A stretch of 54,666 nt of DNA. Origin: Flavobacteriaceae bacterium UBA2765. Its GTDB lineage: Bacteria; Bacteroidota; Bacteroidia; Flavobacteriales; Flavobacteriaceae. Location of the stretch: the NCBI GenBank assembly GCA_002352665.1, contig DEIV01000056.1, forward strand, positions 30,234-84,899. The letters are read 5' to 3'. Of the stretch, positions 36,310 through 46,058 are shown in pieces. Under the pieces are notes generated by a model that saw only the letters and a program-made list of their open reading frames with translations, did not search any database and had not been told where the DNA came from. Numbering within the stretch: position 1 is the first letter of the stretch; each line of letters opens with the position of its first letter. The position numbers were made by a program, and so were the translations under genes.

Positions 36310-37398
36310 ATGAAAAATTATTTTAAAATTTTAGTAATTGTTTTTTTAGTATTGGGCTGTAATAAAAAAAAGTCTGAAACGCAAAAAATGGATAAAATTC
36401 AATCAGAACAAGTAAAGCGTTTTTTTAGCGATGATAGCTTCTGGAATCAACCTATTGAGGTAAATGCTGAAATTGATTCCATGAGTAATTACTGGATCAG
36501 TCTTTTGGAGCGTGATCCCAGTGGAAAAAATGTTGGTGTGAATGTGCATCAATATACCATTCCAATTTATGAAGTAAACAGTAAGGATATTCCTTTTCAA
36601 AAAGTAAAAAACATTCCTTTTGCAGAATGGTATGACGAAAAAACTGCACTGGCACATGAACCAGAATTTGATAGTATTGGAGTCCCTATTGAATCATATA
36701 TGAAAGGTTCTTTAGGTGTTGATCAACATATTGCCATTGTAGATTGGGATGCGAATAGAGCATGGGATATGTTTTATGTACAACATTTAGAAGACGGTAC
36801 TTGGCAGTCAGCAACGGGAATGACCTATCCATTAGATGGCTCAGGAGTTTTTGAACAAAGTGATTTTGAAGTACGGTTAGGGGAATCTATTCATAGTTAT
36901 GGTCCAGGAGTGGCAGCAGGCACACCTATTATTGCAGGTGTTGTCCGATATGATGAAGTTAAAAGTGGCGAAATTCGTCATAAAATTGCTGGTGCTGTAC
37001 GTTTTGTTAGCTATCAAGAATTTACGTTTCCCGCCATTTGGACTGATGGTAATTTTGAAGGCGGTATTCCAGAAGGTGCGGTTATTCAACTTGACCCTAA
37101 TTTAGATATAACTCAATTTGGTTTAACAGATGAAGAAATAATTGTAGCAAAGGCGTTACAAGTTTATGGATTTGTGGTGATTGATTTTGCTGAAGCTTCT
37201 ACCATTCGTGCAGAATACATCGATAATCATAAAGAAAAATCTTGGGATGGAATTCTTAGAGGATGGAATGAACCGGGAGGTATAAAATCAATTCCTGTTA
37301 GTAATTATAGAGTACTTAAAGTTAAAAATATTCAAAAAGGAGGAGATAGAAAGAAAGAATTTTTTATGAAAAAATTATATTTTAAAGATGAAAAATAA
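36310..37398 (+). CDS. Lipoprotein of unknown function
   Basis: A 362-residue lipoprotein (lipobox LGC near residue 17). I do not recognise a named family. Visible features are DDSFWNQPIEV near the start, VDQHIAIVDWDANRAWDMF in the middle, the Gly-rich SYGPGVAAGTPIIAGVVR, and KALQVYGFVVID near the end. I recall similar segments in secreted actinobacterial proteins of unknown role, with low certainty. Conserved Asp, His and Trp in the middle segment could form a catalytic or sugar-binding site. It lies between GH29 and GH78, overlapping the latter by 11 bp, so it is made together with fucosidase and rhamnosidase. A new glycan-active enzyme or binding protein is plausible but unproven. Confidence 0.75.
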   Translation: MKNYFKILVIVFLVLGCNKKKSETQKMDKIQSEQVKRFFSDDSFWNQPIEVNAEIDSMSNYWISLLERDPSGKNVGVNVHQYTIPIYEVNSKDIPFQKVKNIPFAEWYDEKTALAHEPEFDSIGVPIESYMKGSLGVDQHIAIVDWDANRAWDMFYVQHLEDGTWQSATGMTYPLDGSGVFEQSDFEVRLGESIHSYGPGVAAGTPIIAGVVRYDEVKSGEIRHKIAGAVRFVSYQEFTFPAIWTDGNFEGGIPEGAVIQLDPNLDITQFGLTDEEIIVAKALQVYGFVVIDFAEASTIRAEYIDNHKEKSWDGILRGWNEPGGIKSIPVSNYRVLKVKNIQKGGDRKKEFFMKKLYFKDEK

Positions 37399-40120
37399 GC
37401 AATTATTTAAGTTCAATATATTATTATTTGCACTGCTATTAGCTTCGTTAACCTATGGTCAAAAACTAGCAGTATATGACATGACCTGTGAACATCTTGA
37501 TCATCCAATTGGCCTTGAAACTCAGCAACCAAGATTCAGTTGGAAAATTAAAACTTCTGGTAGAAATATCATCCAAAAGGCCTATTCCATTCGTGTTTCT
37601 GAAACACCTTCGTTCTCAAAAAATAGCGTATGGAAATCTGGTAGAATCAGTTCTTCTACATCAAATTTGGTTAGGTATAACGGACCAAACTTAGTCTCTA
37701 CTAAACGATATTATTGGCAAGTTAAGATTTGGGATAATAAGAATAATCAATCAGATTGGAGTGTTCCTACCTATTGGGAAATGGGTATCTTAAATAAAAA
37801 TGAATGGCGTGCAATATGGATAGAACCTGTTCAAGATACAATTCCAAACGGGCCTGTTTTTACATTGAGAAAAGAGTTTTCTCTTTCAAAAAAGATTAAA
37901 AGAGCGAGAGCCTATACTACCGCTCATGGCCTTTATGAATTGCATCTTAATGGAAAAAAAGTTAGTGACAATTTATTTACACCAGGATGGACAACTTATA
38001 AAAAAAGGCTTCAATACCAGGTATATGATATAACTGATGTACTCAAATCTGGGCAAAATACTGTTGGAGCATTACTTGGTGATGGTTGGTATAAGGGTAA
38101 CATCGGTTGGTCAACCCAATCTGGGTATTACGGGAAAACATTAGGCTTATTTTGCCAATTACAGATAGAATATACGGACGGAACAAAAGAAATAATAACT
38201 ACAGATAATTCTTGGAAAGCAACAACTAAAGGTGCTATTACTTTAACTAGCATATATAATGGCGAAAGTTACGACGCTACCAAAGAGCTAACAGGATGGA
38301 ATACAACAGGATATGATGACAATAATTGGAAGAACGTTCAGGAAGCTGATTATAAACTTGACAATTTAGTACCTACAATATCAGTTCCTGTAAAAAGAAT
38401 ACAGGAATTAAAACCTATTAAAATATGGACAACACCAAAAGGAACTTTGGTTGCTGATATGGGGCAAAATATGGTAGGTTGGATACGACTTAGAATTAAA
38501 GGAGAAGCTGGAACTACAGTTTCATTAAGACATGCAGAAGTGATGGACAAAGATGGTGAGTTCTACACTGAAAATTTACGGGACGCAAAAGCAACTACAA
38601 AATATACCTTGAAGGGAAAAGGAGTTGAAACCTATGAACCAACTTTTACTTTTATGGGATTTAGATTTGTGGCTATTGAAGGATTTCCAGGTGAATTGAA
38701 ACCAGAGGATTTGACCGGAATTGTTGTGCATTCTGATATGAAACCATCCGGCACATTTGAATGCTCAAACACTATGATTAACCAATTACAAAAAAACATT
38801 CAATGGGGTCAAAAAGGCAATTTTTTAGATGTTCCTACCGATTGTCCTCAAAGAGATGAACGAATGGGTTGGACAGGAGATGCACAAGCTTTTGTTAGAA
38901 CTGCGGCATTTAATATGGATGTATCATCTTTTTTTAGCAAATGGCTGAAAGATGTAGCAGCAGAACAAGATCATAGAGGAGCTATACCCTTTGTAGTGCC
39001 AAACGTGTTGGGGGAAGTAAAACCTTCAGCAGGTTGGGCAGATGTTGTTACTATTGCACCTTGGACTATGTATCAGGTCTATGGAGACAAAAGACTTCTT
39101 GAGCGGCAGTACCCTTCAATGAAAAGGTATGTTGATTTCATTATAAAAGAAGCAGGTGAAGATTATATATGGAATAATGGTAGTGTTTTCGGAGACTGGC
39201 TTTTCTTCAAACCAGTTATAAATAAATGGATGATAGGTGATGGACATACCAACCATGATCTAATAGCTACCGCATTCTATGCTTATTCTACAAATATTTT
39301 GATGATGGCTGCTAAAGAGTTGAACAAAGAAGAAGATATAAAGGAATATTCAGTGATTTTTGAAAAAGTTAAAAATGCATTTAATAAAAATTTTGTAACA
39401 TCCGTCGGACGTACTTCTTCAGACAGTCAAACTTCTTATGTACTAGCGTTAATGTTTGATTTACTATCTGAAGAACAAAAACCCAAAGCAGTAAATATCC
39501 TTGTTAATAATATTAGAGATAGAAAAAACCATTTATCAACTGGGTTTTTAGGAACTCCCTATATATGTCATGTCTTATCAGATAATGGGAAAACTGATAT
39601 TGCCTATGATTTGCTATTACAAGAAACTTTTCCTTCATGGTTATATCCTGTTAAAATGGGAGCAACTACTATTTGGGAAAGATGGGATGGTATCAGAACG
39701 GATAGTACATTTCAAACTAAAAATATGAATTCGTTTAATCACTATGCCTATGGGGCAATTGGCGATTGGATGTATAGAGTAGTTGCTGGTATAGAAATTG
39801 GAAAGCCTGGTTATAAACAGATTATTATCAGTCCGCAACCCGATATTAGACTGGGCTATGCAAAAGCTACCTTTGAAAGTAAATATGGTCGTATAGAATC
39901 AGGATGGGAATTAAATGATAAAAAGTTAAAAGTTACAGTTGTTATTCCACCTAATACAACAGCTCAAATTAATCTACCCAATACAAGAATTGACAATGTA
40001 ATTGAAGGCGGAAAACCTATTTTGTCTAAATTTAAGAATATTAAAGAACTAAATAGTAATGTAGTTTTTGAAGTGGGATCAGGTAATTATGAATTTGATG
40101 TGATTCAGATTCAACAATAA
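37388..40120 (+). CDS. GH78 alpha-L-rhamnosidase (canonical)
   Basis: A 910-residue protein with a signal peptide (about 1-24, ending TYGQ). Domain order is an N-terminal fibronectin-like domain (about 28-135), the Bac_rhamnosid_N carbohydrate-binding domain (about 150-330), a concanavalin-like domain (about 340-450), the (alpha/alpha)6 barrel (about 460-800) and a C-terminal beta domain. The catalytic motif is complete: DCPQRDERMGWTGD at 485-498, with E491 the general acid by comparison with characterised GH78. It should release terminal alpha-L-rhamnose in the periplasm. It is the best conserved of three GH78-like proteins here. Confidence 0.93.
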   Translation: MKNKQLFKFNILLFALLLASLTYGQKLAVYDMTCEHLDHPIGLETQQPRFSWKIKTSGRNIIQKAYSIRVSETPSFSKNSVWKSGRISSSTSNLVRYNGPNLVSTKRYYWQVKIWDNKNNQSDWSVPTYWEMGILNKNEWRAIWIEPVQDTIPNGPVFTLRKEFSLSKKIKRARAYTTAHGLYELHLNGKKVSDNLFTPGWTTYKKRLQYQVYDITDVLKSGQNTVGALLGDGWYKGNIGWSTQSGYYGKTLGLFCQLQIEYTDGTKEIITTDNSWKATTKGAITLTSIYNGESYDATKELTGWNTTGYDDNNWKNVQEADYKLDNLVPTISVPVKRIQELKPIKIWTTPKGTLVADMGQNMVGWIRLRIKGEAGTTVSLRHAEVMDKDGEFYTENLRDAKATTKYTLKGKGVETYEPTFTFMGFRFVAIEGFPGELKPEDLTGIVVHSDMKPSGTFECSNTMINQLQKNIQWGQKGNFLDVPTDCPQRDERMGWTGDAQAFVRTAAFNMDVSSFFSKWLKDVAAEQDHRGAIPFVVPNVLGEVKPSAGWADVVTIAPWTMYQVYGDKRLLERQYPSMKRYVDFIIKEAGEDYIWNNGSVFGDWLFFKPVINKWMIGDGHTNHDLIATAFYAYSTNILMMAAKELNKEEDIKEYSVIFEKVKNAFNKNFVTSVGRTSSDSQTSYVLALMFDLLSEEQKPKAVNILVNNIRDRKNHLSTGFLGTPYICHVLSDNGKTDIAYDLLLQETFPSWLYPVKMGATTIWERWDGIRTDSTFQTKNMNSFNHYAYGAIGDWMYRVVAGIEIGKPGYKQIIISPQPDIRLGYAKATFESKYGRIESGWELNDKKLKVTVVIPPNTTAQINLPNTRIDNVIEGGKPILSKFKNIKELNSNVVFEVGSGNYEFDVIQIQQ

Positions 40121-40174
40121 TAATATGGAAGTATATTTTATTGAAGATAAATATAAAAAAAATAATATTCATAG

Positions 40175-41146
40175 ATGAAACCAAAAGTATTTTTAACCAG
40201 AGAGCTTCCTGTTAAAGTAATGGAGCGATTATTTAAGCATACCGATTTAACATATAATAAAGAAGATCGCGTATTGAGCAAGCAAGAAATTATAAATGGC
40301 ATACAAGGTAAAGATGCTTTATTGTGTTTGCTTACTGACATCATTGATGGGGATATTATGGATGCAAATTCAGCCTTGAAAATAATTGCAAACTATGCGG
40401 TTGGTTATAACAATATTGATGTTACTGAAGCAACTAAAAGAGGCATTCCAATAACTAATACGCCGGGTGTGCTTACTGAAACATCAGCAGATATGGCTTT
40501 TACCTTACTTGTTGCTACAGCAAGGAGAGTGGTAGCAGGCGATACATTTTTACGAAGTGGTAATTGGACCGGTTGGGGGCCTTTGCAATTTTTAGGTGCT
40601 GATATTTTTGGTGCTACCTTGGGTATTATTGGATTGGGTAGAATTGGTAAAGCAGTTGCTAAAAGAGGAAAGGGTTTTGATATGAAAATTATCTATTGGA
40701 ATCGTACAAGACTTTCAGAAGCAGAAGAACAGGAACTAGGATTGACATATGCATCATTTGAAGAAGTACTCAGACGATCAGATTTTGTATCTTTAAACGT
40801 GGCATATAATGAGCATACTTTTCATTTACTTAGTGATAAAGAGTTTGATCTCATGAAAAACACAGCCATTGTAATTAATACAGCTCGAGGACCAATAATA
40901 GATGAAAAAGCCTTGGTAAGAGCTTTGCAAGCTAAAAAAATTGCAGGAGCGGGATTAGATGTCTATGAAGAAGAACCCAAAGTAACACCAGCGTTATTAG
41001 CCATGGAAAATTGTGTGTTATTACCTCATTTGGCAAGTGCATCTATGAATACAAGAACAAAAATGGGTATGATAGCCATAGATAATTTATTGGCAAAATT
41101 TGAAGAAAAAGCTCTGCCAAATCTCGTAAATAAGGATGTTTTATAA
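40175..41146 (+). CDS. D-2-hydroxyacid dehydrogenase (glyoxylate/hydroxypyruvate reductase-like)
   Basis: A 323-residue cytosolic protein. The NAD-binding motif is GIIGLGRIGKAVAKR (about 151-165). The catalytic set is Arg in INTARGPII, Glu in YEEEPKV and His in LLPHLASAS. It reduces a 2-keto acid such as glyoxylate or hydroxypyruvate, or oxidises the hydroxyacid. It lies 54 bp after GH78 on the same strand and probably closes that operon. It could handle a C2 or C3 acid made during sugar breakdown. The substrate is not fixed by sequence. Confidence 0.87.
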   Translation: MKPKVFLTRELPVKVMERLFKHTDLTYNKEDRVLSKQEIINGIQGKDALLCLLTDIIDGDIMDANSALKIIANYAVGYNNIDVTEATKRGIPITNTPGVLTETSADMAFTLLVATARRVVAGDTFLRSGNWTGWGPLQFLGADIFGATLGIIGLGRIGKAVAKRGKGFDMKIIYWNRTRLSEAEEQELGLTYASFEEVLRRSDFVSLNVAYNEHTFHLLSDKEFDLMKNTAIVINTARGPIIDEKALVRALQAKKIAGAGLDVYEEEPKVTPALLAMENCVLLPHLASASMNTRTKMGMIAIDNLLAKFEEKALPNLVNKDVL

Positions 41147-41166
41147 TTATATTTGTATAAGACGAC

Positions 41167-42594
41167 TTACTCTCCCTCTAACGGATAGTTAATATCATAA
41201 ACATGTGCTTCTTTTAAATAAGTCTTTAGTTTAGCGGTAATCTCGGGTTGTTCTGCAATGACATTATTCTCTTCTCCTATGTCTTTTGACAGGTCATAAA
41301 GTTCCCAAGCATTGGTTTTGTAAATATGTACTAACTTCCAATTTTCGCTACGGACTGCTTGAGCATCATAGGCTCCTTCAGCAAATTCCCAGTAAAGATA
41401 TTCATGCTTTTTTTGATGATCTGAATTCCCCAATAAGGTCGGTAAAAATGAGATACCATCCGTTTTGTAGTCTAAACTAACTCCGGTTATTTCGGAAAAA
41501 GTAGGCATCATATCCCAAAAAGCCGTGGGGAGTTCTGATTTGGTATTTGGCAATATTTTTCCTTGCCAATATGCAATAAACGGCACCCGTATTCCACCCT
41601 CATATAAATCCCTTTTAATACCTTTTAATGCTCCATTACTATTAAAAAATTCCGGGTCTACACCACCTTCTGCATGTGGGCCGTTATCACTAGTAAAAAT
41701 AACTAAAGTATTTTCAGTTAAATTTAGTTCCTCTAACTTATCAAGAATTCTACCCACATCAGTATCTAATAAACTAATCATGGCAGCTTTAGATTTTTCT
41801 ACTTCGGGCCAATTTTTTTGGTCATAAATACCTAAATTAGGAACTTCCATACCATGTTTTGCTGTTAGCTCTCCTTCATTATTAGCATGTGGAATTGTAA
41901 ATGGTAAATACAAAAAGAATGGCTTATCCTTAGATTTTTCTATAAACTTCAGTGCGTCAGCAACAAAAAGATCGTGCGAATAATCATTTTTAACAGTTGC
42001 AGCTTGTCCTATACCTTTGGCATATCCTTGGGTTTGTATGGTAACTTTGTTATTTAGCATGATACTATCTCCATCTCTAATTAAATGATCCGGATAATAA
42101 TTATGTGCAGTAATTTGATTGAGATAACCGTAATACGAATCAAACCCTTGTCTATTTGGTTCTCCGGCAGTACCCACTTCACCTAAGCCCCATTTTCCAA
42201 TCATGGCAGTAGTATAACCGGCTTGTTTAAACATTTTAGCTATGGTAAAATCGCTCACTGACAATTCATTGTTGTTATTGCCTCTAACAGGTGCGTGTCC
42301 TTGATGAAGTCCTGTAAGTAATGACGCTCTTGAAGGAGCACAAACCGTATTTCCGGCATAGTGATTCGTAAATAATACACCCTCTTTAGCCAATTGGTCA
42401 AGCTTGGGTGTTTTAATTTTTTCTTGGCCATAACATCCTAAATCGCCATAACCTAGATCATCTGCCAAAATATAAATGATGTTTGGTTTTGAGTTATCTG
42501 TTTGAGTAGGATTATCAATTTTCTTATTTCCTTCTTTACACGAGAATAAAACAGATAGTAATGCAACTAACGTAAATAATTTAAATATTTTCAT
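41167..42594 (-). CDS. Family S1 sulfatase (arylsulfatase-like) lipoprotein
   Basis: A 475-residue lipoprotein (lipobox LFSC, Cys19). ADDLGYGDLGCYGQ (about 44-57) carries metal ligands. The formylglycine motif C85-A-P-S-R89 lies in NTVCAPSRASLLTG, and FTSDNGPHAEGG gives later ligands. The full pattern resembles the large S1_16-like group common in marine Bacteroidota. It differs clearly from the sulfatase at 24393, so the two probably remove sulfates at different positions. It is transcribed alone, convergent with the hydroxyacid dehydrogenase and divergent from the AraC gene across a 124-bp AT-rich gap. Confidence 0.92.
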   Translation of the reverse strand: MKIFKLFTLVALLSVLFSCKEGNKKIDNPTQTDNSKPNIIYILADDLGYGDLGCYGQEKIKTPKLDQLAKEGVLFTNHYAGNTVCAPSRASLLTGLHQGHAPVRGNNNNELSVSDFTIAKMFKQAGYTTAMIGKWGLGEVGTAGEPNRQGFDSYYGYLNQITAHNYYPDHLIRDGDSIMLNNKVTIQTQGYAKGIGQAATVKNDYSHDLFVADALKFIEKSKDKPFFLYLPFTIPHANNEGELTAKHGMEVPNLGIYDQKNWPEVEKSKAAMISLLDTDVGRILDKLEELNLTENTLVIFTSDNGPHAEGGVDPEFFNSNGALKGIKRDLYEGGIRVPFIAYWQGKILPNTKSELPTAFWDMMPTFSEITGVSLDYKTDGISFLPTLLGNSDHQKKHEYLYWEFAEGAYDAQAVRSENWKLVHIYKTNAWELYDLSKDIGEENNVIAEQPEITAKLKTYLKEAHVYDINYPLEGE

Positions 42595-42718
42595 TTTAAT
42601 TATTATTAAAGTTTTAATCCGTAAAAATCAATTACAAATTATCACCAATCTGTTTCTTAAAACATAAGAATAGTTTTAAAAATACAGCTCAAATATAAGA
42701 TTATTTGTTATTATTGTA

Positions 42719-43648
42719 TTGGTATTATTTTATCATTTGCTTAACAAAAAAATACTAAACGCCATAAAATTGGAAATATTGAAGAAAATTCATAGAGAAA
42801 TTATCCCTTTGACTAATCTTGATTGTTTTTTAGTTTTTGACAGGATCAAAGATTTATTTGATTTTCCTGTTCATTTTCATCCTGAAATGGAACTGAACTT
42901 TGTATCTAATGGTAAAGGAGTTAGAAGAGTTGTTGGCGACAGTATTGAAGAAATAGATGATATTGAACTTGTGTTGGTGGGTTCTAATTTATATCATGGT
43001 TGGGAACAGCATAAATGTGTCAGTAAAAATATTCATGAAATTACTATTCAGTTTCAGGAGGATTTGTTTGATAAGACATTTTTACAAAGAACAATTATGA
43101 AACCCATAAAAGATTTGTTTGATAGATCCGTGCACGGTGTGTTGTTTTCAAAGGAAATTACTAAAAATATAGCACCAAGATTACTTAAAGTATCTAAATT
43201 AGGTGGTTTGGATTATTTTTCTGAATTACTCTCTGTTCTATATGATTTGGCAAATTCTAGAAACCAGAGATTACTTTCAACTTCTACTATTCAGCTGGAA
43301 AATTTCGAAAATAGCAAAAAAATAAAATTATTATATGATTATATTCAAGAAAATTATGCTTCTAAAATAACCTTATCAGAAGTCTCGGAGCTATTAAACA
43401 TGAGTAATGTTTCCTTCAATCGCTTTATAAAAAAAAGAACAGGTAAAACTTTTATTGAATATCTTAATGACGTTCGTATTGGTTATGCTTCAAGAAAACT
43501 TATTGAAAAAGACCTGAGCATTTCAGAAATAGCATTTATGACTGGTTTTAATAATATTGCTAATTTCAATAGGGTATTTAAAAAAATCAAAGGGCGTACA
43601 CCTACTCAATATCGTGATGATTTTTCTGGAATTAAAAGAGTGTTGTAG
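42719..43648 (+). CDS. AraC-family transcriptional regulator with N-terminal cupin
   Basis: A protein of up to 309 residues. Residues about 50-110 form a cupin-like sensor (HFHPEMELNFVSNGKGVRR, then YHGWEQH). Residues about 210-305 form the AraC DNA-binding domain with two helix-turn-helix units (TLSEVSELLNMSNVSFNRF and SISEIAFMTGFNNIANFNR). No ATG is available in the early frame: the listed start is TTG, and another TTG at 42770 would fit the start of the conserved region better. AraC proteins bind sites of two half-sites about 10 bp apart, matching the 17-mer found in front of SusC, GH78, Gfo/Idh and GH97, so it is the best candidate activator. That link is inference. Confidence 0.88.
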   Translation: MVLFYHLLNKKILNAIKLEILKKIHREIIPLTNLDCFLVFDRIKDLFDFPVHFHPEMELNFVSNGKGVRRVVGDSIEEIDDIELVLVGSNLYHGWEQHKCVSKNIHEITIQFQEDLFDKTFLQRTIMKPIKDLFDRSVHGVLFSKEITKNIAPRLLKVSKLGGLDYFSELLSVLYDLANSRNQRLLSTSTIQLENFENSKKIKLLYDYIQENYASKITLSEVSELLNMSNVSFNRFIKKRTGKTFIEYLNDVRIGYASRKLIEKDLSISEIAFMTGFNNIANFNRVFKKIKGRTPTQYRDDFSGIKRVL

Positions 43649-43692
43649 ATTATTAATATAACTGATAAACTCATTTAAAAAAAATACAAAAT

Positions 43693-44526
43693 ATGAAAAC
43701 ACAAATTGATAGAGCATTAGTTTTACTGCTAGTTGTTATGATTTCAAATATATTAACAGGTCAAGAATTAGGCCTACAATTGTATAGTTTAAGAAATCAA
43801 TTTAAAACTGATATTCCGGGTACTTTAAAAATTATTAGTGATAACGGAATTACTAAAGTTGAGGGAGGCGATTCATACGGAATGCCACAAGATGAGTTTA
43901 AAAATTTACTTAAAGAAAATGATATTGACGTAGTTAGTGTAGGTGCAAGTTTTGAAGATCTTAAAAAGAATCCTGAGAAAATTATTGAGAATGCCAAGTC
44001 TTATGGGGCAACATATGCTGTCTGTTTTTGGATACCGCATACAGATACAATCTTTACCATTAATGAAGCAGAAATGGCCATAAAAACCTTCAATGCTTCG
44101 GGAAAAAAATTAAAGGCCGAAGGTATAAATTTGGTCTACCATCCTCATGGTTTTGAATTTCGTCCTTATCAAGGTGCTACCCTTATGGATTATATCATAA
44201 AAAAAGCGGAATATTTTAATTTTGAAATGGATGTATATTGGTTTGCCCATCCGGGTGAAAATCCTTTGGAATGGCTTCGGCGTTATCCTGAAAAGTTTAA
44301 ATTGATGCATCTTAAAGATTGTCAAAAAGGATATAAAGGCAATCAGAATGGCAGAACAGATGTAGAAACCAATGTCAACTTGGGTACCGGCCAAATTGAT
44401 ATAGCGGGAATTGTCTTAGAAGCTAAAAAAATTGGAGTTGAATACCTGTTTATAGAAGATGAATCCTCCCGTTCGGTAAAACAAATACCGGAAAGTTATG
44501 AATATATTAAATCACTATTAGAGTAG
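43693..44526 (+). CDS. Exported sugar isomerase/epimerase-like TIM barrel
   Basis: A 277-residue protein with a signal peptide (about 1-24, ending LTGQ), unusual for a fold mostly found in the cytoplasm. Xylose-isomerase-like elements are ELGLQLYSLRNQF at the start, NLVYHPHGFEF, the Asp/His set in EMDVYWFAHPGENP, His in KLMHLKDCQ and Glu in LFIEDES. Exported members are known near keto-glycoside systems, where they can act as lyases or epimerases. It follows the AraC gene by 44 bp and may be co-transcribed with it. It is convergent with GH1. Confidence 0.82.
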   Translation: MKTQIDRALVLLLVVMISNILTGQELGLQLYSLRNQFKTDIPGTLKIISDNGITKVEGGDSYGMPQDEFKNLLKENDIDVVSVGASFEDLKKNPEKIIENAKSYGATYAVCFWIPHTDTIFTINEAEMAIKTFNASGKKLKAEGINLVYHPHGFEFRPYQGATLMDYIIKKAEYFNFEMDVYWFAHPGENPLEWLRRYPEKFKLMHLKDCQKGYKGNQNGRTDVETNVNLGTGQIDIAGIVLEAKKIGVEYLFIEDESSRSVKQIPESYEYIKSLLE

Positions 44527-44571
44527 TAGCAATTTAATTATAAAAGATTTTATGATTAAATTGGTATCATT

Positions 44572-45987
44572 TTAAATGTTAGTATCATTATCTAGGGTAA
44601 ATTTGAAACCATTATTTTTAATGGTTTCTTTATACCATAAGGCAGAATTTTTTGGCGTTCGTTCTAAGGTATCATAATCCACATAATGAATACCAAATTG
44701 CTTTGAATAGCCTAATGCCCATTCAAAATTATCCATAAATGACCAAACAAAATAACCTTTAAGGTTTACGCCGCCTGCTATAGCTTTGTGACTAGCTGCC
44801 AAATATCCTTCTATAAATTCCTGACGAATATTGTCCTTCACTTCGCCATTTTCTAATGTATCATCTAAAGAACAGCCATTTTCAGTAATATATATAGCTG
44901 GATTACCATAACGATCACTGATCCATTCTAGTAATTTCCGACAAGCCCATGGTAAAATTGCCCAGTTCATTGTAGTCATTTTCCATTCGGGATCAGCCGT
45001 TAAATGCACATATTGATCCTCATAGATGCCTCCGTTTCCATATACTTGTTTTTGAACTTTAGCATTAGGATCAACATCTGAAGCATATAAGCCCGTATAA
45101 TGATTCAACCCGAAATAATCTGACGACCCTTTAATTAATTTTATATCTTCTTCTGTGAATTTTGGGAGTCTGTCTCCAACACGATCTCGCATTACCTTAG
45201 GATAATCTCCAAAGTAAATAGGATCTGCAAACCATCCAAGAAAAAATTCTAAAGATCGTTGTGCGGCATCTTTATCTGCTTGACAGTCTGTAAGCGGTTC
45301 TCGCCAATCGCAATTGTTATTTATTCCAATCTGTCCTTTTTGTGTTGGTTGATATTTAGATCGATACAGTTGAACCGCTTTTCCGTGAGCACGTAACAAT
45401 TGATGTGCGGCCTGATAGGGCTCATCTTTAGACTTTCTTCCCGGAGCAAAAACACCTTCACCATATCCTAAAATAGCTACTACCCAAGGTTCGTTTAAAG
45501 TAGACCAATTTTTAACACGGTCTCCAAAATGTTCAAAACAAATACCGGCATATTTTGTAAATGTATCTGCAATTTCAGGATTGAGCCATCCATCTTTTTC
45601 GGTCTGTAAAGCCAGAGGTAAATCCCAATGGTATAATGTTACCCAAGGTGTAATATTATATTTTAATAATTCATCAATTAAATTATTGTAAAATTCAATA
45701 CCTTTTTTATTTATTTCTCCTTGACCATCTGGTTGAATGCGGCTCCATGAAATAGAAAAACGATAGGCTTTAAGGCCTAAATTTGCCATTAATTTTACAT
45801 CCTCTTTATATCTGTTATAATGATCACAAGAAACGTCGCCATGTTCACCGTTATGTGTTCTACCCGGTGTGTGTGCATGAGCATCCCAAATGCTCCAAGC
45901 ACGTCCATCTTGAGTGGCTCCACCTTCAATTTGATAGCTTGAAGTTGCGGTTCCCCAAACAAAATCTTTTGGAAATATTTTCATCAT
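44572..45987 (-). CDS. GH1 beta-glucosidase (cytosolic)
   Basis: A 471-residue protein of normal GH1 length without a signal peptide. The acid/base is E166 in STLNEPW and the nucleophile E369 in YITENG. The N-terminal FVWGTATSSYQIEGG signature is complete. It should hydrolyse imported beta-glucosides or beta-galactosides in the cytoplasm. A doubled ATG at the start leaves the first residue ambiguous by one codon. It is transcribed leftwards from the promoter region shared with gntR. The operator palindrome at 46070-46095 sits over its -33 region, so repression by the GntR protein is likely. Confidence 0.95.
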   Translation of the reverse strand: MMKIFPKDFVWGTATSSYQIEGGATQDGRAWSIWDAHAHTPGRTHNGEHGDVSCDHYNRYKEDVKLMANLGLKAYRFSISWSRIQPDGQGEINKKGIEFYNNLIDELLKYNITPWVTLYHWDLPLALQTEKDGWLNPEIADTFTKYAGICFEHFGDRVKNWSTLNEPWVVAILGYGEGVFAPGRKSKDEPYQAAHQLLRAHGKAVQLYRSKYQPTQKGQIGINNNCDWREPLTDCQADKDAAQRSLEFFLGWFADPIYFGDYPKVMRDRVGDRLPKFTEEDIKLIKGSSDYFGLNHYTGLYASDVDPNAKVQKQVYGNGGIYEDQYVHLTADPEWKMTTMNWAILPWACRKLLEWISDRYGNPAIYITENGCSLDDTLENGEVKDNIRQEFIEGYLAASHKAIAGGVNLKGYFVWSFMDNFEWALGYSKQFGIHYVDYDTLERTPKNSALWYKETIKNNGFKFTLDNDTNI

Positions 45988-46058
45988 TAGGTGTAGTTTT
46001 ACGGTTAAAGAGGCTTGTAAAAATCATAAAAAAAATGCGAAATAACTAATTTTTTGGA

